Shown: positions 19,778-31,465, counted from the stretch's first letter. The stretch: DNA of 64,000 nt from Caldilineaceae bacterium (GCA_014879855.1 JACSRH010000261.1:1-64000), one strand, 5' to 3'. Notes: a model not told the origin generated them from the letters alone. Program-made: numbers and translations.

Positions 19778-19781
<4 letters not shown>
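17235..19781 (+). CDS. dhaM: DhaM-HPr-Enzyme I fusion: PEP-dependent dihydroxyacetone phosphotransferase
   Basis: This 848-residue protein joins three PTS modules. Residues 1-130 are the DhaM EIIA-like domain with the phospho-histidine in IVLVSHSS (His9). Residues about 163-250 are an HPr domain whose active motif is GLHFGPAA (His174, with Gly where Arg follows in GLHARPAA). Residues about 270-845 are Enzyme I, with the phospho-histidine in [13 protein letters not shown] (His461), the PEP-site motifs [36 protein letters not shown] and the active-site GLCGEM (Cys775). E. coli DhaM has only a truncated EI. Here EI looks complete, so one chain could pass phosphate from PEP through to DhaL. It overlaps glpA by 4 bp. 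Confidence 0.93.
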
Positions 19782-21530
<1,749 letters not shown>

Positions 21531-21535
<5 letters not shown>

Positions 21536-21635
21536 CGCGGAGGCGCGGAGATGCAAAGAAACGCAGAGACATGCCTGTCAAAATCTTTCTGCTTTTCCTC
21601 TGCGAACCTCTGCTGCACTGCGTCTTGCGTCAAAG
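21531..21635. repeat. Dispersed inverted repeat, family A, at the glpA-glpB junction
   Basis: The stretch begins CTTGACGCGGAGGCGCGGAG and ends CTGCGTCTTGCGTCAAAG, with CCTCTGCGAACCTCTGC in between, closely matching the copy at 1-160. The TGA of glpA (21533-21535) is part of the TTGACGC arm. The next gene starts 18 bp after the end. Confidence 0.75.
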
Positions 21636-21653
21636 GGAGAGGAGCTGTGGAAT

Positions 21654-22931
21654 ATGCTTGACCTCTTGATCATCGGCGCTGGATTGGCAGGACTGACGGC
21701 CGCGCTGCGTGCGGTGGAAGCGGGCCTGCGCGTGAAGATCATCGCCAAGGGAATGGGATCGCTGTACTGGGCGACCGGCGCCATCGACGTATTGGGCTAT
21801 CTCGGCGGGGAAGAACGCGCGGTTGCCAGCCCGTGGGAGCGCCTGGCCGAACTCGACGCAGGACATCCTTATCGCACACTAGGGGACACGCGAGTGCGCG
21901 GCGCCATCGACTGGTTTCAGCAACACATCGAACCAAGCGGCCTTGGCTACCGTAGCGCCGATGCGCACAACCTGTTGACGCCTTCGCCCGCGGGCGCATG
22001 GCGTCCCACCTATCTGGCGCCGGCCGGACAGCGGGCGGGCGCGGCGACAGACGACCGGCCCATGGTGATCGTTGGTTTCCAGGGAGTGCGCGATTTTTTC
22101 CCGCATCTGATCACACGAAACTTAAGCGCACAGGGACAGGTGGTGCGCGCGGCGCTGCTGCCGTGGAGCGTGCTCAGCGAGCAGCGCGACCGCAACAATG
22201 CCCAACTGGCCGAATGCGTCGATGACGTACACACCCAGCAGCGGCTGGTCGACGCGCTGAAGCTGGTCGTCAAGCCGGGCGAACGCATCGGGCTGCCAGC
22301 CATCCTGGGGCGCCACGCGCACGCTCAGGCGCTGGCTCACCTCCAGCAAGGATTGAAAACCGACGTATTTGAGATCCCGACGCTGCCGCCCAGCGCGCCG
22401 GGCATCCGCCTGGCAACCGCGCTGCGTCAGGCGCTGGAGCAACGCGGGGTGCGCGTCGAGATCGGCATGGAGGCGATTGGCTTTCACGCTGAAGATGGCG
22501 TCATCCAGTGGGTGGAGACGGAGACGAGCGCGCGGCCGCTCAAACATCGGGCGCACGCTTTCCTGCTGGCGACAGGTGGCGTGTTGGGCGGCGGCTTCAA
22601 TAGCACCCCTGCTGGGCGATTTTGGGAAGTCATTTTCGACCTGCCGCTGACCGTGCCGCAAGATCGGCGGCAGTGGTTCCGCCCGCTTTTCCTCGACGCA
22701 CGCGGCCAGCCAGCCTTTCACGGCGGCGTGGCAGTGAACGCCGCGTTGCAGCCGGTGGATGCGACCGGCGACGCGATCTACGCCAATCTGTGGGCAGCAG
22801 GCAGCCTGCTCGCGCACGCCGATCCGATCCTGGAGCGCAGTCTGGAAGGCGTGGCAATTGCAAGTGGCGTGGCGGCAGCAGAAGCAGTAAAAACAAAATC
22901 CACGGCAGCCGTGGCGACGATGGAGAGATAA
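21654..22931 (+). CDS. glpB: Anaerobic glycerol-3-phosphate dehydrogenase subunit B
   Basis: This 425-residue flavoprotein subunit helps to link GlpAC to the quinone pool. It starts MLDLLIIGAGLAGLTAALRA, a dinucleotide-binding fold, and continues with MGSLYWATGAIDVLGYL (typical of GlpB, near residues 35-51) and a C-terminal FHGGVAVNAALQP and WAAGSLLAHADPI region. I chose ATG 21654, which has GGGAGAGGAG upstream; an in-frame ATG at 21519 would add 45 residues translated from the repeat. The gene is separated from glpC by a single base. Confidence 0.9.
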   Translation: MLDLLIIGAGLAGLTAALRAVEAGLRVKIIAKGMGSLYWATGAIDVLGYLGGEERAVASPWERLAELDAGHPYRTLGDTRVRGAIDWFQQHIEPSGLGYRSADAHNLLTPSPAGAWRPTYLAPAGQRAGAATDDRPMVIVGFQGVRDFFPHLITRNLSAQGQVVRAALLPWSVLSEQRDRNNAQLAECVDDVHTQQRLVDALKLVVKPGERIGLPAILGRHAHAQALAHLQQGLKTDVFEIPTLPPSAPGIRLATALRQALEQRGVRVEIGMEAIGFHAEDGVIQWVETETSARPLKHRAHAFLLATGGVLGGGFNSTPAGRFWEVIFDLPLTVPQDRRQWFRPLFLDARGQPAFHGGVAVNAALQPVDATGDAIYANLWAAGSLLAHADPILERSLEGVAIASGVAAAEAVKTKSTAAVATMER

Positions 22932-22932
22932 A

Positions 22933-24201
22933 ATGGCGCCAATTTCCTGGCACTCGGTCGATCTTTCGCTCGACGAGTGCATCAAATGCAATATCTGCAC
23001 AAGCCACTGTCCGGTTTCGGCGGTGACTGACCTGTTCCCTGGCCCGAAGTATGTGGGCCCGCAGGCGCAACGTTTCCGCGAAGGCGACCAAGCGATCACG
23101 CCCGATCACTCGGTCGATTATTGTTCGGGCTGTCGCGTCTGCAACGAAGTCTGCCCGACCGGCGTCAAAATCGCCGAAATGAATGCCCGCGCGCGCGCCG
23201 ACATGGTGGCGAAGCAGGGGCTGCCGCTGCGCAACCGGTTGTTAGGGCGCAATGAATTGCTGGGCAAGGCGGGCAGCTTTGCGCCGGCGCTGGCGAACTT
23301 TGCCATGCACAACCCCTTCAGCCGCTTCATGGCAGAAAAGGTCATGGGCATCGCCCGCGCCGCGCCGCTGCCAACCTGGAGCACCTCCGGCACCTTTGGC
23401 GATTGGGTGAAACGCACGCGCGGCCAACGGCTCAGGTCAGCCAAGAAGGTCGTCTACTATCATGGCTGCGCGACGATGTACTACGAACCCTTCATCGGCA
23501 AGGCGGCGGTTGCCGTTTTTGAGCACAATGGCTACGAAGTGATCGTGCCCGAACAGAATTGCTGCGGGCTGCCGCTGCTCTCCAACGGTGAGTTTGGCGC
23601 GGCGCGCAATTACCATCAGGGCAACGTAGGCAAGTTGACGGGGTTTGCGCGCGCGGGGCTGCCGATTGTCGGCACCAGCACAAGCTGCACGTTAACCCTC
23701 AAAGAAGAGGCGCCTGAACTGCTCGACATGCACGACGAGGCTGCGACCACGCTGAAGATGGCAACCTACGACATCTTCGAGTGGCTGTACGAACTGCACG
23801 AAGCGGGCGAGTTCCGCACCGACTTCCGGTCCATGCCGATGAAGCTGCCCTATCATGCCCCTTGTCAGCAGCGCGCCCACCGCGTCGGCAAACCAGCGCT
23901 GGCATTGATGGCGCTGATCCCCGACTTGGAGCTTCCTGAATCGCACGCGCGCTGCTGTGGCATCGCCGGCACCTACGGCTACAAAGTCGAGAAATATCAA
24001 ATTGCCATGGATGTGGGCGCGGAGCTGTTCGACTTTGTCGAGGCGCAGGGCAGCGATGTGGCGTACACCGCGTGCGACTCCGAGACCTGCCGTTGGCAGC
24101 TTGAGCACGGCGTCGACCTGCCCAGCCGCCACCCCATCGAGATTCTGGCCGCGGCCTACGGGTTGTACGACCTGGCGCGGCGCGACCTGACGACCGGGTG
24201 A
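22933..24201 (+). CDS. glpC: Anaerobic glycerol-3-phosphate dehydrogenase subunit C (iron-sulfur)
   Basis: This 422-residue protein carries two [4Fe-4S] motifs near the N-terminus (CIKCNICTSHCPVS at about residues 16-29 and CSGCRVCNEVCPTG at about 63-76). Two CCG domains follow (CCGLPLLSNGEFG near 213 and CCGIAGTYGYK near 340) of the heterodisulfide-reductase type. It is the membrane-side electron carrier that passes electrons from GlpAB to quinone. A single base separates it from glpB and its stop overlaps the panE region, completing the GlpABC operon. Confidence 0.94.
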   Translation: MAPISWHSVDLSLDECIKCNICTSHCPVSAVTDLFPGPKYVGPQAQRFREGDQAITPDHSVDYCSGCRVCNEVCPTGVKIAEMNARARADMVAKQGLPLRNRLLGRNELLGKAGSFAPALANFAMHNPFSRFMAEKVMGIARAAPLPTWSTSGTFGDWVKRTRGQRLRSAKKVVYYHGCATMYYEPFIGKAAVAVFEHNGYEVIVPEQNCCGLPLLSNGEFGAARNYHQGNVGKLTGFARAGLPIVGTSTSCTLTLKEEAPELLDMHDEAATTLKMATYDIFEWLYELHEAGEFRTDFRSMPMKLPYHAPCQQRAHRVGKPALALMALIPDLELPESHARCCGIAGTYGYKVEKYQIAMDVGAELFDFVEAQGSDVAYTACDSETCRWQLEHGVDLPSRHPIEILAAAYGLYDLARRDLTTG

Positions 24202-24206
24202 CTTCT

Positions 24207-25307
24207 ATGTGGAATGTGTTGATCATCGGCGCCGGCGCTATCGGCTGTCTGGTCGGCGCAAAGCTGGCGCAGGCGAATCAGCGTGTGACGCTGGTGGGCC
24301 GCAGCGCCTTTGTGGAGCAGGTGCGCGCGCGCGGGCTGCAGTTGACCGACGAGCGCGGCGCCCACACGGTGCGCAACGTGCACGTCGCGGCCACCATGCT
24401 CGAAGCCTACCACCGTTCCGAGAGCGCCTTCGATCTCGCCATCTTTACAGTGAAGAGCTACGACACCGCCGCGGCCGTCGCCGAGTTGCAACAGGCGCTG
24501 GCCGATGCCGGCGCGCCGCGGCCGGCGCTGTTGAGTCTACAGAACGGCGTGGGGAACGAGGAGATGCTCGCTCAGATCTCGCCGCGCGCGCTGGTGATAG
24601 CAGGCAGCATCACCACGCCGGTGAGCGTCATCGCGCCGGGCGCCATCCGCATCGACAAGCCGCGCTATGGGCTGGGGCTGGCGCTGTGGGAAGAGCAGGC
24701 GACAGTGGATGGCCAAGAGCAGGGAACGGGCGCGGCGAGCGCATCCCTGTTTGACGACTTGTATGAGCTGCTGGCAATGGCAGGTTTTGCGGTCAAGTCC
24801 TATCGCAGCGCCGCGTCGCTGAAGTGGACAAAGCTGCTGATGAATATGTTGGGCAACGCCACCTGCGCCATTTTGGATGAGGCGCCGGAGAGCGTCTTTG
24901 CCGACCGCCGCATGCTCGATATCGAGATCAAAGCATGGCGCGAGGCGCTGGCGGTGATGCGCGCCGCCCATATCGCGCCGGTTGATCTGGAGCGCTACCC
25001 TTTTGGCAAGCTGGCGCCGTTGATCCGCTACGCGCCGGCAGCGCTGCTGCGTTCCGTGCTCCACAAACAGATCCGCGGTGCGCGCGGCGGCAAAATGCCG
25101 AGCCTGCATATCGATCTCCACAGCAACAAGGGGAAGAGTGAAGTGCGCTGGCTCAACGGCGCGGTAGCGGACAAAGGGGCTATGGTGGGCGTCGCGGCCC
25201 CGGTCAACGCGCAGTTGACCGAAATCCTGCTCCAGCTTGTCGAACAGCCTGCAGAACGAAAAGGATGGAAAAACGCTCACGACCGTCTCTGGCAAGCGCT
25301 GGCTTAG
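24207..25307 (+). CDS. panE: 2-dehydropantoate 2-reductase (ketopantoate reductase, PanE/ApbA family)
   Basis: This approximately 366-residue NADPH-dependent enzyme family reduces ketopantoate to pantoate for coenzyme A. The start LIIGAGAIGCLVGAKLAQA gives the Rossmann loop, LSLQNGVGNEE the middle motif (about residues 111-121), and SLKWTKLLMNMLGNA contains the catalytic Lys (near 207). A GTG at 24198 overlapping the glpC stop is an alternative start three codons earlier. Family members often have other 2-oxoacid substrates, so the pantoate role is not proven. It is the last gene of the glycerol run; the link to glycerol metabolism is not obvious. Confidence 0.82.
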   Translation: MWNVLIIGAGAIGCLVGAKLAQANQRVTLVGRSAFVEQVRARGLQLTDERGAHTVRNVHVAATMLEAYHRSESAFDLAIFTVKSYDTAAAVAELQQALADAGAPRPALLSLQNGVGNEEMLAQISPRALVIAGSITTPVSVIAPGAIRIDKPRYGLGLALWEEQATVDGQEQGTGAASASLFDDLYELLAMAGFAVKSYRSAASLKWTKLLMNMLGNATCAILDEAPESVFADRRMLDIEIKAWREALAVMRAAHIAPVDLERYPFGKLAPLIRYAPAALLRSVLHKQIRGARGGKMPSLHIDLHSNKGKSEVRWLNGAVADKGAMVGVAAPVNAQLTEILLQLVEQPAERKGWKNAHDRLWQALA

Positions 25308-25653
25308 AAACTGTTTGAACAGGCCTCCGCACAGTGCCCATGCCCCTACGGGGCGCAATCGGACATGAAAATGTTTTTGCACCTCTGCTTCTCTGCGTCT
25401 TTGCGTTAAGAAACTATTTTCAAGTCAGCTTCTTACTGATGGCTAGATAGTAAATTTATGGTAGTCTGCAATCTTCGCGGAAGCTTTGGAGCTTCCGGGA
25501 AGATGTTCCGCAAAAATACTTAATTTAGCGGTCAGTAGAAGTGCAAACTTTCTGACTTTGCCGCAGGGAAACAAACACAAAGACCTGCTGATAGGAAATA
25601 CTTTGCTTTTCCTCCGCGCATTCTGCCGCTCTGCGCTTCCGCGAAGAATTTTC
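25308..25653. other. 346-bp gene-free stretch with degraded family A repeats
   Basis: Between the ends of panE (plus) and the oxidase gene (minus), I see two decayed family A pieces. One, at about 25308-25440, contains CTGTTTGAAC and CTTCTCTGCGTCTTTGCG. The other, at about 25555-25660, contains CTTTTCCTCCGCGCATTCTG. A short palindrome, GCCCCTACGGGGC, lies at about 25342-25354. A 75-codon frame at 25486-25713 crosses the repeats and the end of the next gene and does not look real. Confidence 0.6.
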
Positions 25654-26814
25654 TTAAATTACATTATATTCCTGGATCAACCGGCCTTCGGCGAAGCGGG
25701 CATAGTCGAGTGAGGCAATGTCGAGCGTATGCGCGCGGCCGTCGAGGATGATTTCGCTCATCAGCAGGCCGGCGCCGGGGCCGTGCATAAAGCCATGCCC
25801 GGAGAAACCGGCCACGATGTAATAACCAGCCACCGCGGGCGCCGCACTGATGATCGGGTGTGCGTCCGGTGTGACTTCATAGAGGCCGGCCCAATGCGCG
25901 GCGCGGCCGGCGTGTTCGAGGAGAGGCAAGCGTTTGATAGCGGCTTCCATGTGCATCAACTCCCACGCCGGATCGACGCTTTCGTCAAAGCCAGGCGTCT
26001 CGTGCGGGTTGGATTGGCCGGTGAGCAAGCCGTCGCCTTCGCGATGAAAGTAGAGGTTCTGCGCAAAGTCGATGACAAAAGGGAAGTCTGGCGGCAGCCC
26101 AGGGAGAGCCGTGGTCGTCAACATCTGGCGGCGCAGCGGCGTAACCGGCAGCGGGACGCCCGCCAGCGTGCTGACCGGCGCGGACCACGGCCCGGCCGCG
26201 TTGACGACCATCGCACAGGCGATGGCGCCCTGGTCGGTGACTACGCCGGCGATGCGTCCGTTGCTGGTTGTAACGCCGGTGACGGTGACGCCGGTCAGCG
26301 CGCGCACGCCCAGCCGTTTGGCAGCGTTGACATAGCCCATGACGACGCTGTTCGGATCGGCCAGGCCATCCTGGTCGTGAAACGCGCCGGCGAGCACGTC
26401 GTCGGCCGCCAGCACGGGGACGCGATGCCGCACCTCGTCGCCGTCGAGCCAGGCCGTCTGCACGCCGAGGCTGCGCTGCAACGCGACATTATGGCGGAAG
26501 ACAGCCACATCGTGGGCGTTGGTCAGCAGGAAAAGATAGCCGTCGCGCCGCAAGGAGATCGGCTGTCCCAGCTCCTCCTCAAAACGGTCGAGCATGGGCA
26601 GGCTGAGCAGCGACAACTGGATATTGATCTCGGTGGAGAATTGATAGCGGATGCCGCCAGCGCATCTGCCGGTCGCTCCCATCCCAAAGAACTCCTGCTT
26701 TTCGAGCAGCACGACATCGGTGCAGCCGCGGCGCGCCAGGTGATAGGCAGTGCTGGCGCCCATGACGCCGCCGCCGATGATGACAACTTGGGCTGTGGAG
26801 GGAAAAGTGGTCAT
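25654..26814 (-). CDS. FAD-dependent oxidoreductase (DAO family, sarcosine oxidase beta-like)
   Basis: This 386-residue protein has the FAD Rossmann motif VVIIGGGVMGASTAYHLARRG (about residues 10-30). GATGRCAGGIRYQFS (near 47-61) follows, then CAMVVNAAGPWSA, LYEVTPDAHPIIS and VAGFSGHGFMHGPGAG (about 340-355). These are shared by sarcosine oxidase beta and other DAO-fold amine/amino-acid oxidases. The exact substrate is not readable. It lies just downstream of the Liv transporter genes on the same strand, which suggests that it oxidises an imported amino acid or N-methyl amine. A family B repeat separates it from livF. Confidence 0.85.
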   Translation of the reverse strand: MTTFPSTAQVVIIGGGVMGASTAYHLARRGCTDVVLLEKQEFFGMGATGRCAGGIRYQFSTEINIQLSLLSLPMLDRFEEELGQPISLRRDGYLFLLTNAHDVAVFRHNVALQRSLGVQTAWLDGDEVRHRVPVLAADDVLAGAFHDQDGLADPNSVVMGYVNAAKRLGVRALTGVTVTGVTTSNGRIAGVVTDQGAIACAMVVNAAGPWSAPVSTLAGVPLPVTPLRRQMLTTTALPGLPPDFPFVIDFAQNLYFHREGDGLLTGQSNPHETPGFDESVDPAWELMHMEAAIKRLPLLEHAGRAAHWAGLYEVTPDAHPIISAAPAVAGYYIVAGFSGHGFMHGPGAGLLMSEIILDGRAHTLDIASLDYARFAEGRLIQEYNVI

Positions 26815-26817
26815 AGT

Positions 26818-26909
26818 AATTGGAAATTAAAAGATTAGAGATTAAGAGATTGGAGAGAGAAGGGGAGATCGCTTATTTTCAATCTCCAATTTCCAATCTC
26901 CAATCTCAC

Positions 26910-26911
<2 letters not shown>
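26818..26911. repeat. Inverted heptad repeat, family B
   Basis: One arm reads GAGATTAAGAGATTGGAGAG, the other AATCTCCAATTTCCAATCTC, separated by about 25 bp, so a hairpin can form. Units of about seven bases (GAGATTR) repeat within each arm. It fills the gap between livF and the oxidase gene and touches the livF stop codon (26910). Confidence 0.8.
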
Positions 26912-27626
<715 letters not shown>

Positions 27627-27628
27627 AC

Positions 27629-28438
27629 TCAATTCACTCCTGCTTTCTCGCGCAGCCCATAGCCCGAACCGGTGGCGGCGCCGCGGCCCAGATAGGCCTC
27701 GATCACCTGTGGGTTGCTGCGGATGGCGAGCGCGTCGCCTTCGGCGATTTTGCGACCGAAATCAAGCACCGAAATCTGGTCGGAGACATTCATCACCACG
27801 CGCATGTCATGCTCGATCAGCAAAATGGTGAGCCTGCGTTCATCGCGCAGACGGCGGATGAGGGTCGTGGTGTCTTCGCTTTCCTTGGGATTCATGCCGG
27901 CGGTCGGCTCGTCAAGCAGCACTACGCTCGGACGGCTCGCCAGCGCGCGGGCGATCTCTAGCCGGCGCTGCTCCCCGTAAGGCAGGTTTTTGGCGACAAA
28001 ATCAGCTTTTTTATCTAGCTCGACAAACTTCAGGATCTCCATCGCGTCGTCGTTGGCGCTCTTTTCCTCACGCCTCACCTTGGGCGGCTTGAAGACGGCG
28101 CCAAACCATCCCGTATTCAGATGGCGGTGCATGCCGACCAGCACATTTTCCAACACCGTCACATTGGCGAACAGGCGGATATTCTGATAGGTGCGCGAGA
28201 TGCCGCGGCTGGCTACGCGGTCAGGCGACATGCCCTGGATCTCTTCGCCCTCGAAGATGACGCTGCCTTCTTCCGGTGTGTAGAAGCCGGTAATACAGTT
28301 AAAAAAAGTAGTTTTTCCCGCCCCGTTGGGGCCGATCACCGAATGGATGGTGTTCTCGGCGACGCTGATATCCAGTGCAGTCAGCGCCTGGAGGCCGCCG
28401 AACCGTTTATTGATCCCTTTAGCAACTAATAGTTCCAT
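27629..28438 (-). CDS. livG: Branched-chain amino acid ABC transporter ATP-binding protein LivG
   Basis: This 269-residue ATPase pairs with LivF. Walker A is GPNGAGKTTFFNCITG (about residues 33-48), the signature is LPYGEQRRLEIARALA, and Walker B is VVLLDEPTAGMNPKE, typical of LivG. The protein is longer than LivF, with a C-terminal tail. The start at 28438 follows CTAGGAG; an in-frame codon ten positions upstream overlaps livM and lacks this spacing. It is tightly packed between livM and livF. Confidence 0.93.
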   Translation of the reverse strand: MELLVAKGINKRFGGLQALTALDISVAENTIHSVIGPNGAGKTTFFNCITGFYTPEEGSVIFEGEEIQGMSPDRVASRGISRTYQNIRLFANVTVLENVLVGMHRHLNTGWFGAVFKPPKVRREEKSANDDAMEILKFVELDKKADFVAKNLPYGEQRRLEIARALASRPSVVLLDEPTAGMNPKESEDTTTLIRRLRDERRLTILLIEHDMRVVMNVSDQISVLDFGRKIAEGDALAIRSNPQVIEAYLGRGAATGSGYGLREKAGVN

Positions 28439-28448
28439 CGTTCGACTC

Positions 28449-30167
28449 CTAGGTTGGGACGGTCGCATCTTCGGCGAGACCGGTGGGATCCTCGTCGATC
28501 ACATTTGGCTCCTTATCCTCGAGCAATTCACGCTCGCGGGTGGCGTCGGGCCATAAGCCTTCTGGTCGATACAGCATCATCATGACGAGCACCGCGCCGT
28601 ACACCCACCAACGAAACTCGTTAAATTCGCGCAGCAGCTCCGGCAACCCGATCAGGGCGATGGCGCCAACGACGACGCCGGGCAGGCTGCCCATGCCGCC
28701 CACGATCAACACGGCCAGCACGTTGATCGACACCAGCACGTTGAAGGAGGCTGGCACCATCGAGCCAAGCTTGGAGCCGAAGAAAGCGCCGCTCAGACCC
28801 GCAAGCGTGGCGCCGGTGGCAAAGGCTGCCAGCTTGTAGCCGACCAGATTGATGCTCATGGCTGCGGCCACATCTTCGTCCTCGCGGATCGCCATCCATG
28901 CCCGCCCCAGCCGCGATTTCTTGAGCCGGGACGTGACAAACCAGGCGATCAGGATCGAGATCAGGATCAGATAGTAAAATTCCTGGGGCGAATCGGCGCG
29001 CATGCCAAAGCCTTCGGGCCGGGCAATGCCGGTGACGCCCTGCGCGCCACCCATCACCGGCTTGAGCGCATCGGAGAGCACGAGCAATCGGATGATTTCG
29101 CCAAAGCCAAGCGTGATGATCGCCAGGTAGTCGCCACGGGTCTTGAGCACCGGCACGCCTAGAAAGACGCCGGCCAGCAGCGCCATCAACACCGAGATCG
29201 GCAGCGCTGCCCAGAAGCTCAACTGCGGGATAAAGCTGCGCACCAAAGGCAGTTCCGGTGTAGTCAATACCGCCATCGTGTAAGCGCCGATGGCAAAGAA
29301 AGCCACATATCCCAGGTCGAGCAGGCCGGCAAAGCCCACCACGACGTTGAGGCCGAGCGCCATAACGATATAGAAGCCCACCAAATCGGCCACTTCGCTC
29401 AGGTAGGAGCCAAGCAGGACGGGCAAGGCAAAAAGCAGCGCCAGCAGGCCGACGGTCGCCACAAAACTCAGCACCCGGCGCCGGCTTTCCGGCATCCGGT
29501 CGACCGCGCGATTCAGCCTGGGTTGGAGGATCTGCCAGAGATACGCGATCACTAGAATGGTGATAAACAGCACAACGGCGCCTTCAACACTGAGGCCATT
29601 GGATTTGTAAACAAATCTGCCGACGTCGGTCGGTATAATCACTGAAAAGACATCCTTGAGCAGCGCGATCAGCGTCACCGCGCCAAGGCTGATCAGGGTG
29701 GAGCGGCGCAGCGTCGCCGGCAGCCACGTGAGCAGCGCCGCGAGCAGGCCGACCACGATGCCGGCGACGACGAGGATGGTGGCGCCCATCAGGCCCTCAC
29801 TGCCAACAGGCAACAGTTCGTTGACCAGTTTGGGGGTGGCGTTGACAAAGATGGCGCGCAGGTTTAGCGGCGCGATGCTGAGCGCCAGCAACGCCACGAG
29901 CAACGCAGCCACCGCGCCAGCCACCGCGCCGGCAGCCAGCGCGCCGCCCTTACCGCCGTTGCGCAGCGCACGCGTTGCGGCAAAAAGCGCCGGCGTAAAG
30001 GCCATGGCCCCGAGCAGCACTTGCGACATCGAGACCACGCCGGCGATGATGTCCTTCTTGGCAAAGGCGTCCACCATGCCGACCAGAGAAATAAGAACTG
30101 CAGCGATGCCGCCATAAAGACCTAACTTGGCCGCATCCACCAGGGTAAAGGGTCGTTCAGTACGCAT
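28449..30167 (-). CDS. livM: Branched-chain amino acid ABC transporter permease LivM with long N-terminal membrane extension
   Basis: This 572-residue permease has the usual LivM core from about residue 240, with LGLNVVVGFAGLLDLGYVAFFAIGAY and LKTRGDYLAIITLGFGEIIR (EAA-like loop). The N-terminal 230 or so residues contain about five additional hydrophobic helices with Ala/Gly-rich stretches. Many LivM proteins have only 300-420 residues, so this extension is unusual. The C-terminus ends with an acidic tail (LLEDKEPNVIDEDP). It starts at ATG 30167 (AGGAG upstream) and forms the membrane channel with LivH. Confidence 0.92.
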   Translation of the reverse strand: MRTERPFTLVDAAKLGLYGGIAAVLISLVGMVDAFAKKDIIAGVVSMSQVLLGAMAFTPALFAATRALRNGGKGGALAAGAVAGAVAALLVALLALSIAPLNLRAIFVNATPKLVNELLPVGSEGLMGATILVVAGIVVGLLAALLTWLPATLRRSTLISLGAVTLIALLKDVFSVIIPTDVGRFVYKSNGLSVEGAVVLFITILVIAYLWQILQPRLNRAVDRMPESRRRVLSFVATVGLLALLFALPVLLGSYLSEVADLVGFYIVMALGLNVVVGFAGLLDLGYVAFFAIGAYTMAVLTTPELPLVRSFIPQLSFWAALPISVLMALLAGVFLGVPVLKTRGDYLAIITLGFGEIIRLLVLSDALKPVMGGAQGVTGIARPEGFGMRADSPQEFYYLILISILIAWFVTSRLKKSRLGRAWMAIREDEDVAAAMSINLVGYKLAAFATGATLAGLSGAFFGSKLGSMVPASFNVLVSINVLAVLIVGGMGSLPGVVVGAIALIGLPELLREFNEFRWWVYGAVLVMMMLYRPEGLWPDATRERELLEDKEPNVIDEDPTGLAEDATVPT

Positions 30168-30186
30168 AAGCTTGTGCTCCTGGTCG

Positions 30187-31245
30187 CTAGGCTCGTTTTG
30201 AAAGCCGCTCGCCCAGGATACCACTTGGGCGGAAGATGAGGATCAACACGAGTACGGTAAAGGCGATGCCATCCTTCAACTGATGGGGCGATGGAATGCC
30301 GATGCCGTCGAGGAACAGACTGGGGCCGACTGATTCGATCACGCCTAGAATCAGCCCACCCAACACCGCGCCGGCCAGATTGCCAATGCCGCCCAACACG
30401 GCCGCGGTAAAGGCTTTCAGGCCAGGGACAAAGCCCATGTAAAAGGCCACTTGCCGGAAGACCAGGCCGTACATCACCCCGGCGGCGCCGGCCATGATGC
30501 CACCCAGCGCAAAGGTGATCGAGATGGTGCGATCTACGTCCACGCCCATGAGTGCAGCCGCATCCTTATCTTCCGCCACTGCGCGAATCGCACGCCCGAT
30601 TTTGGTTTTGGACACGATCAGCCAGAGCAGCAGCAAGAGGATGCCTGTCGCGGCAAAAACCGCGATCTGGCTGCGTTGCATCGTGATGGGGCCTACGGCA
30701 ATTGAGCCAGCCAACGCTGGCACATTAGGGAAAGCTTCCACGCCGGAGCCAAAAAAGCCGCGCGCCGTATATTGCAGAAAATAGGAGACGCCGATCGCCG
30801 TAATCAACGGCACCAACCGCGGTGCGCGACGCAGCGGGCGGTAGGCGATGCGTTCGGACAACATCGCCACCATGGCCGACACACTCATGGCTGCTGCCAG
30901 CATGATGATAATCGACAACAATGGGTTGCTTTCCAGAAATCCGCTGATGGCCAAAGCTTCGGCCACAAAAAAGGCGCCAAAGGTGCCAAACATAAAAAAT
31001 TCGCCGTGAGCAAAATTGATCATGCCCAGAATGCCATACACCATCGTATAACCGAGGGCAATCAATGCATAGATTCCACCCTGAGCCAGCCCGAAAACGA
31101 TGAAATTCAACCATTGCTCGGTTGTATATTTGCCGCTGGATAAGGTGACATAGGAGCCATAGAGAATAGCTACCAAAAGTGTAGCGCCTATAAACCAAAG
31201 AATATAGTCAGTAAAATCATATTTACGGCGCAGGTTCGAGAACAT
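30187..31245 (-). CDS. livH: Branched-chain amino acid ABC transporter permease LivH
   Basis: This 352-residue permease has an N-terminal helix, the GLAQGGIYALIALGYTMVYGI and GMINFAHGEFFMFG motifs (about residues 50-90) and the conserved loop GRAIRAVAEDKDAAALMGVDVDR (about 230-252), all diagnostic for LivH. The ATG at 31245 has AGGAG 7 bp upstream; longer in-frame forms reach into AT-rich sequence. It is the first permease gene of the Liv run and lies 220 bp downstream of the livJ-like gene. Confidence 0.93.
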   Translation of the reverse strand: MFSNLRRKYDFTDYILWFIGATLLVAILYGSYVTLSSGKYTTEQWLNFIVFGLAQGGIYALIALGYTMVYGILGMINFAHGEFFMFGTFGAFFVAEALAISGFLESNPLLSIIIMLAAAMSVSAMVAMLSERIAYRPLRRAPRLVPLITAIGVSYFLQYTARGFFGSGVEAFPNVPALAGSIAVGPITMQRSQIAVFAATGILLLLLWLIVSKTKIGRAIRAVAEDKDAAALMGVDVDRTISITFALGGIMAGAAGVMYGLVFRQVAFYMGFVPGLKAFTAAVLGGIGNLAGAVLGGLILGVIESVGPSLFLDGIGIPSPHQLKDGIAFTVLVLILIFRPSGILGERLSKRA

Positions 31246-31390
31246 CGGCCATCTCCTGATTTGCATCCATCCCGCCTGGACGGCGTTGACGCGATTGGCT
31301 GTATTTAATCTGCTCCAAAAATTTGGTGGCAATGTTGCGCAATGCTTTCCGCAAGAAAACAACTTTGCAGAAATTTCTGGGTAAACACTT

Positions 31391-31431
31391 AGCAGAAGGG
31401 GCGAGGAAGTCATATCCTCGCCCCTTCTGCT
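31391..31431 (-). terminator. Strong hairpin between the livJ-like gene and livH (no T-run)
   Basis: A perfect 17-bp stem, AGCAGAAGGGGCGAGGA (31391-31407) with TCCTCGCCCCTTCTGCT (31415-31431), closes a 7-base loop. In the direction of transcription it lies 35 bp after the livJ-like stop, but no T tract follows. It may terminate some transcripts or stabilise the upstream mRNA, letting the binding protein be made in excess over the permease. Confidence 0.6.
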
Positions 31432-31465
31432 TGTTCATGGGGCTAATGAATGTCCACCGCCATGT

